Made by a program: the position numbers and the translations under genes. Below are positions 15,334 through 15,354 of a stretch of DNA of 15,354 nt, piece by piece (the first letter of the stretch is position 1; every line of letters starts with the position of its first letter). The stretch is from Saprospiraceae bacterium (GTDB lineage: Bacteria; Bacteroidota; Bacteroidia; Chitinophagales; Saprospiraceae). Location of the stretch: contig JABDLW010000792.1 in NCBI GenBank assembly GCA_013001805.1, forward strand, positions 1 to 15,354. The letters run 5' to 3'. The notes below the pieces were generated by a model. The model ran no database searches. It saw nothing but the letters and a program-made list of their open reading frames with translations, and was not told the origin of the DNA.

Positions 15334-15354
15334 GGCGTGGTAGCTCAGCCGGTT
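15334..15354 (+). tRNA. 5' end of a tRNA gene, cut by the window edge
   Basis: GGCGTGG (15334-15340) would be the acceptor strand, TA the positions 8-9, GCTC the D-stem, and AGCCGGTT the D-loop with the conserved GG and A14. This fits the canonical start of a bacterial tRNA. The anticodon lies beyond the right edge, so the amino acid cannot be assigned. Confidence 0.85.

Noticed and set aside
1..15354. CRISPR array, insertion sequence, prophage or defence island.
   Set aside because: I saw no regularly spaced direct repeats, transposase, integrase, phage structural or nuclease genes; gene style is even across the window.

Overview
The window looks like a chromosomal segment of a member of the Bacteroidota, probably a free-living aquatic one of the Saprospiria/Cytophagia type. 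The signs are: a TonB-dependent receptor with an N-terminal carboxypeptidase-regulatory-like domain, several secreted proteins with a Q just after the signal peptide, a BNR-type lipoprotein, a Nif3 gene followed by a C4 zinc-ribbon gene, and promoter elements of the Bacteroidota TAnnTTTG type close to start codons. The lineage is inferred from gene content; no marker gene fixes it. All genes lie on the plus strand except one small ORF.

Layout. 1-365 is the 3' end of a sugar phosphate isomerase/epimerase. 499-3204 holds a TonB-dependent receptor and, 3 bases later, a small four-helix TMEM220-like membrane protein. 3319-4101 is a thioredoxin-TPR fusion of the CnoX/YbbN type. 4180-5451 is an exported amidohydrolase with a full set of metal ligands, followed by a perfect hairpin. 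5542-7895 holds two exported proteins: one of unknown function with a conserved C-terminal domain, and a zinc metalloprotease-like gene broken by one in-frame TAG. 8023-11463 is a tight five-gene operon: panD, a flippase-like membrane protein, rfaE2, a Nif3-like protein and a coiled-coil zinc-ribbon protein. 11607-13136 is an exported TPR protein behind a near-perfect 22-bp palindrome. 13137-13875 is mostly non-coding but holds a 48-residue single-helix membrane protein on the minus strand (13311-13457). 13876-15195 is a BNR-repeat lipoprotein behind a 10-bp inverted repeat. The window ends inside a tRNA gene that starts at 15334.

How the genes fit together. The operon joins housekeeping functions: beta-alanine for CoA, ADP-heptose for LPS, a membrane lipid flippase/synthase-like protein, and the widely conserved Nif3/zinc-ribbon pair. 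The remainder is mostly cell-envelope and secreted functions: uptake, degradation of peptides or polysaccharides, and redox chaperoning.

I found no convincing new multi-gene system. The observations most worth following are the interrupted metalloprotease, the unlisted small membrane protein with its own promoter-like sequence, the two dyad sequences upstream of the TPR and BNR genes, and a Nif3 protein that lacks the inserted domain I would expect in this phylum.
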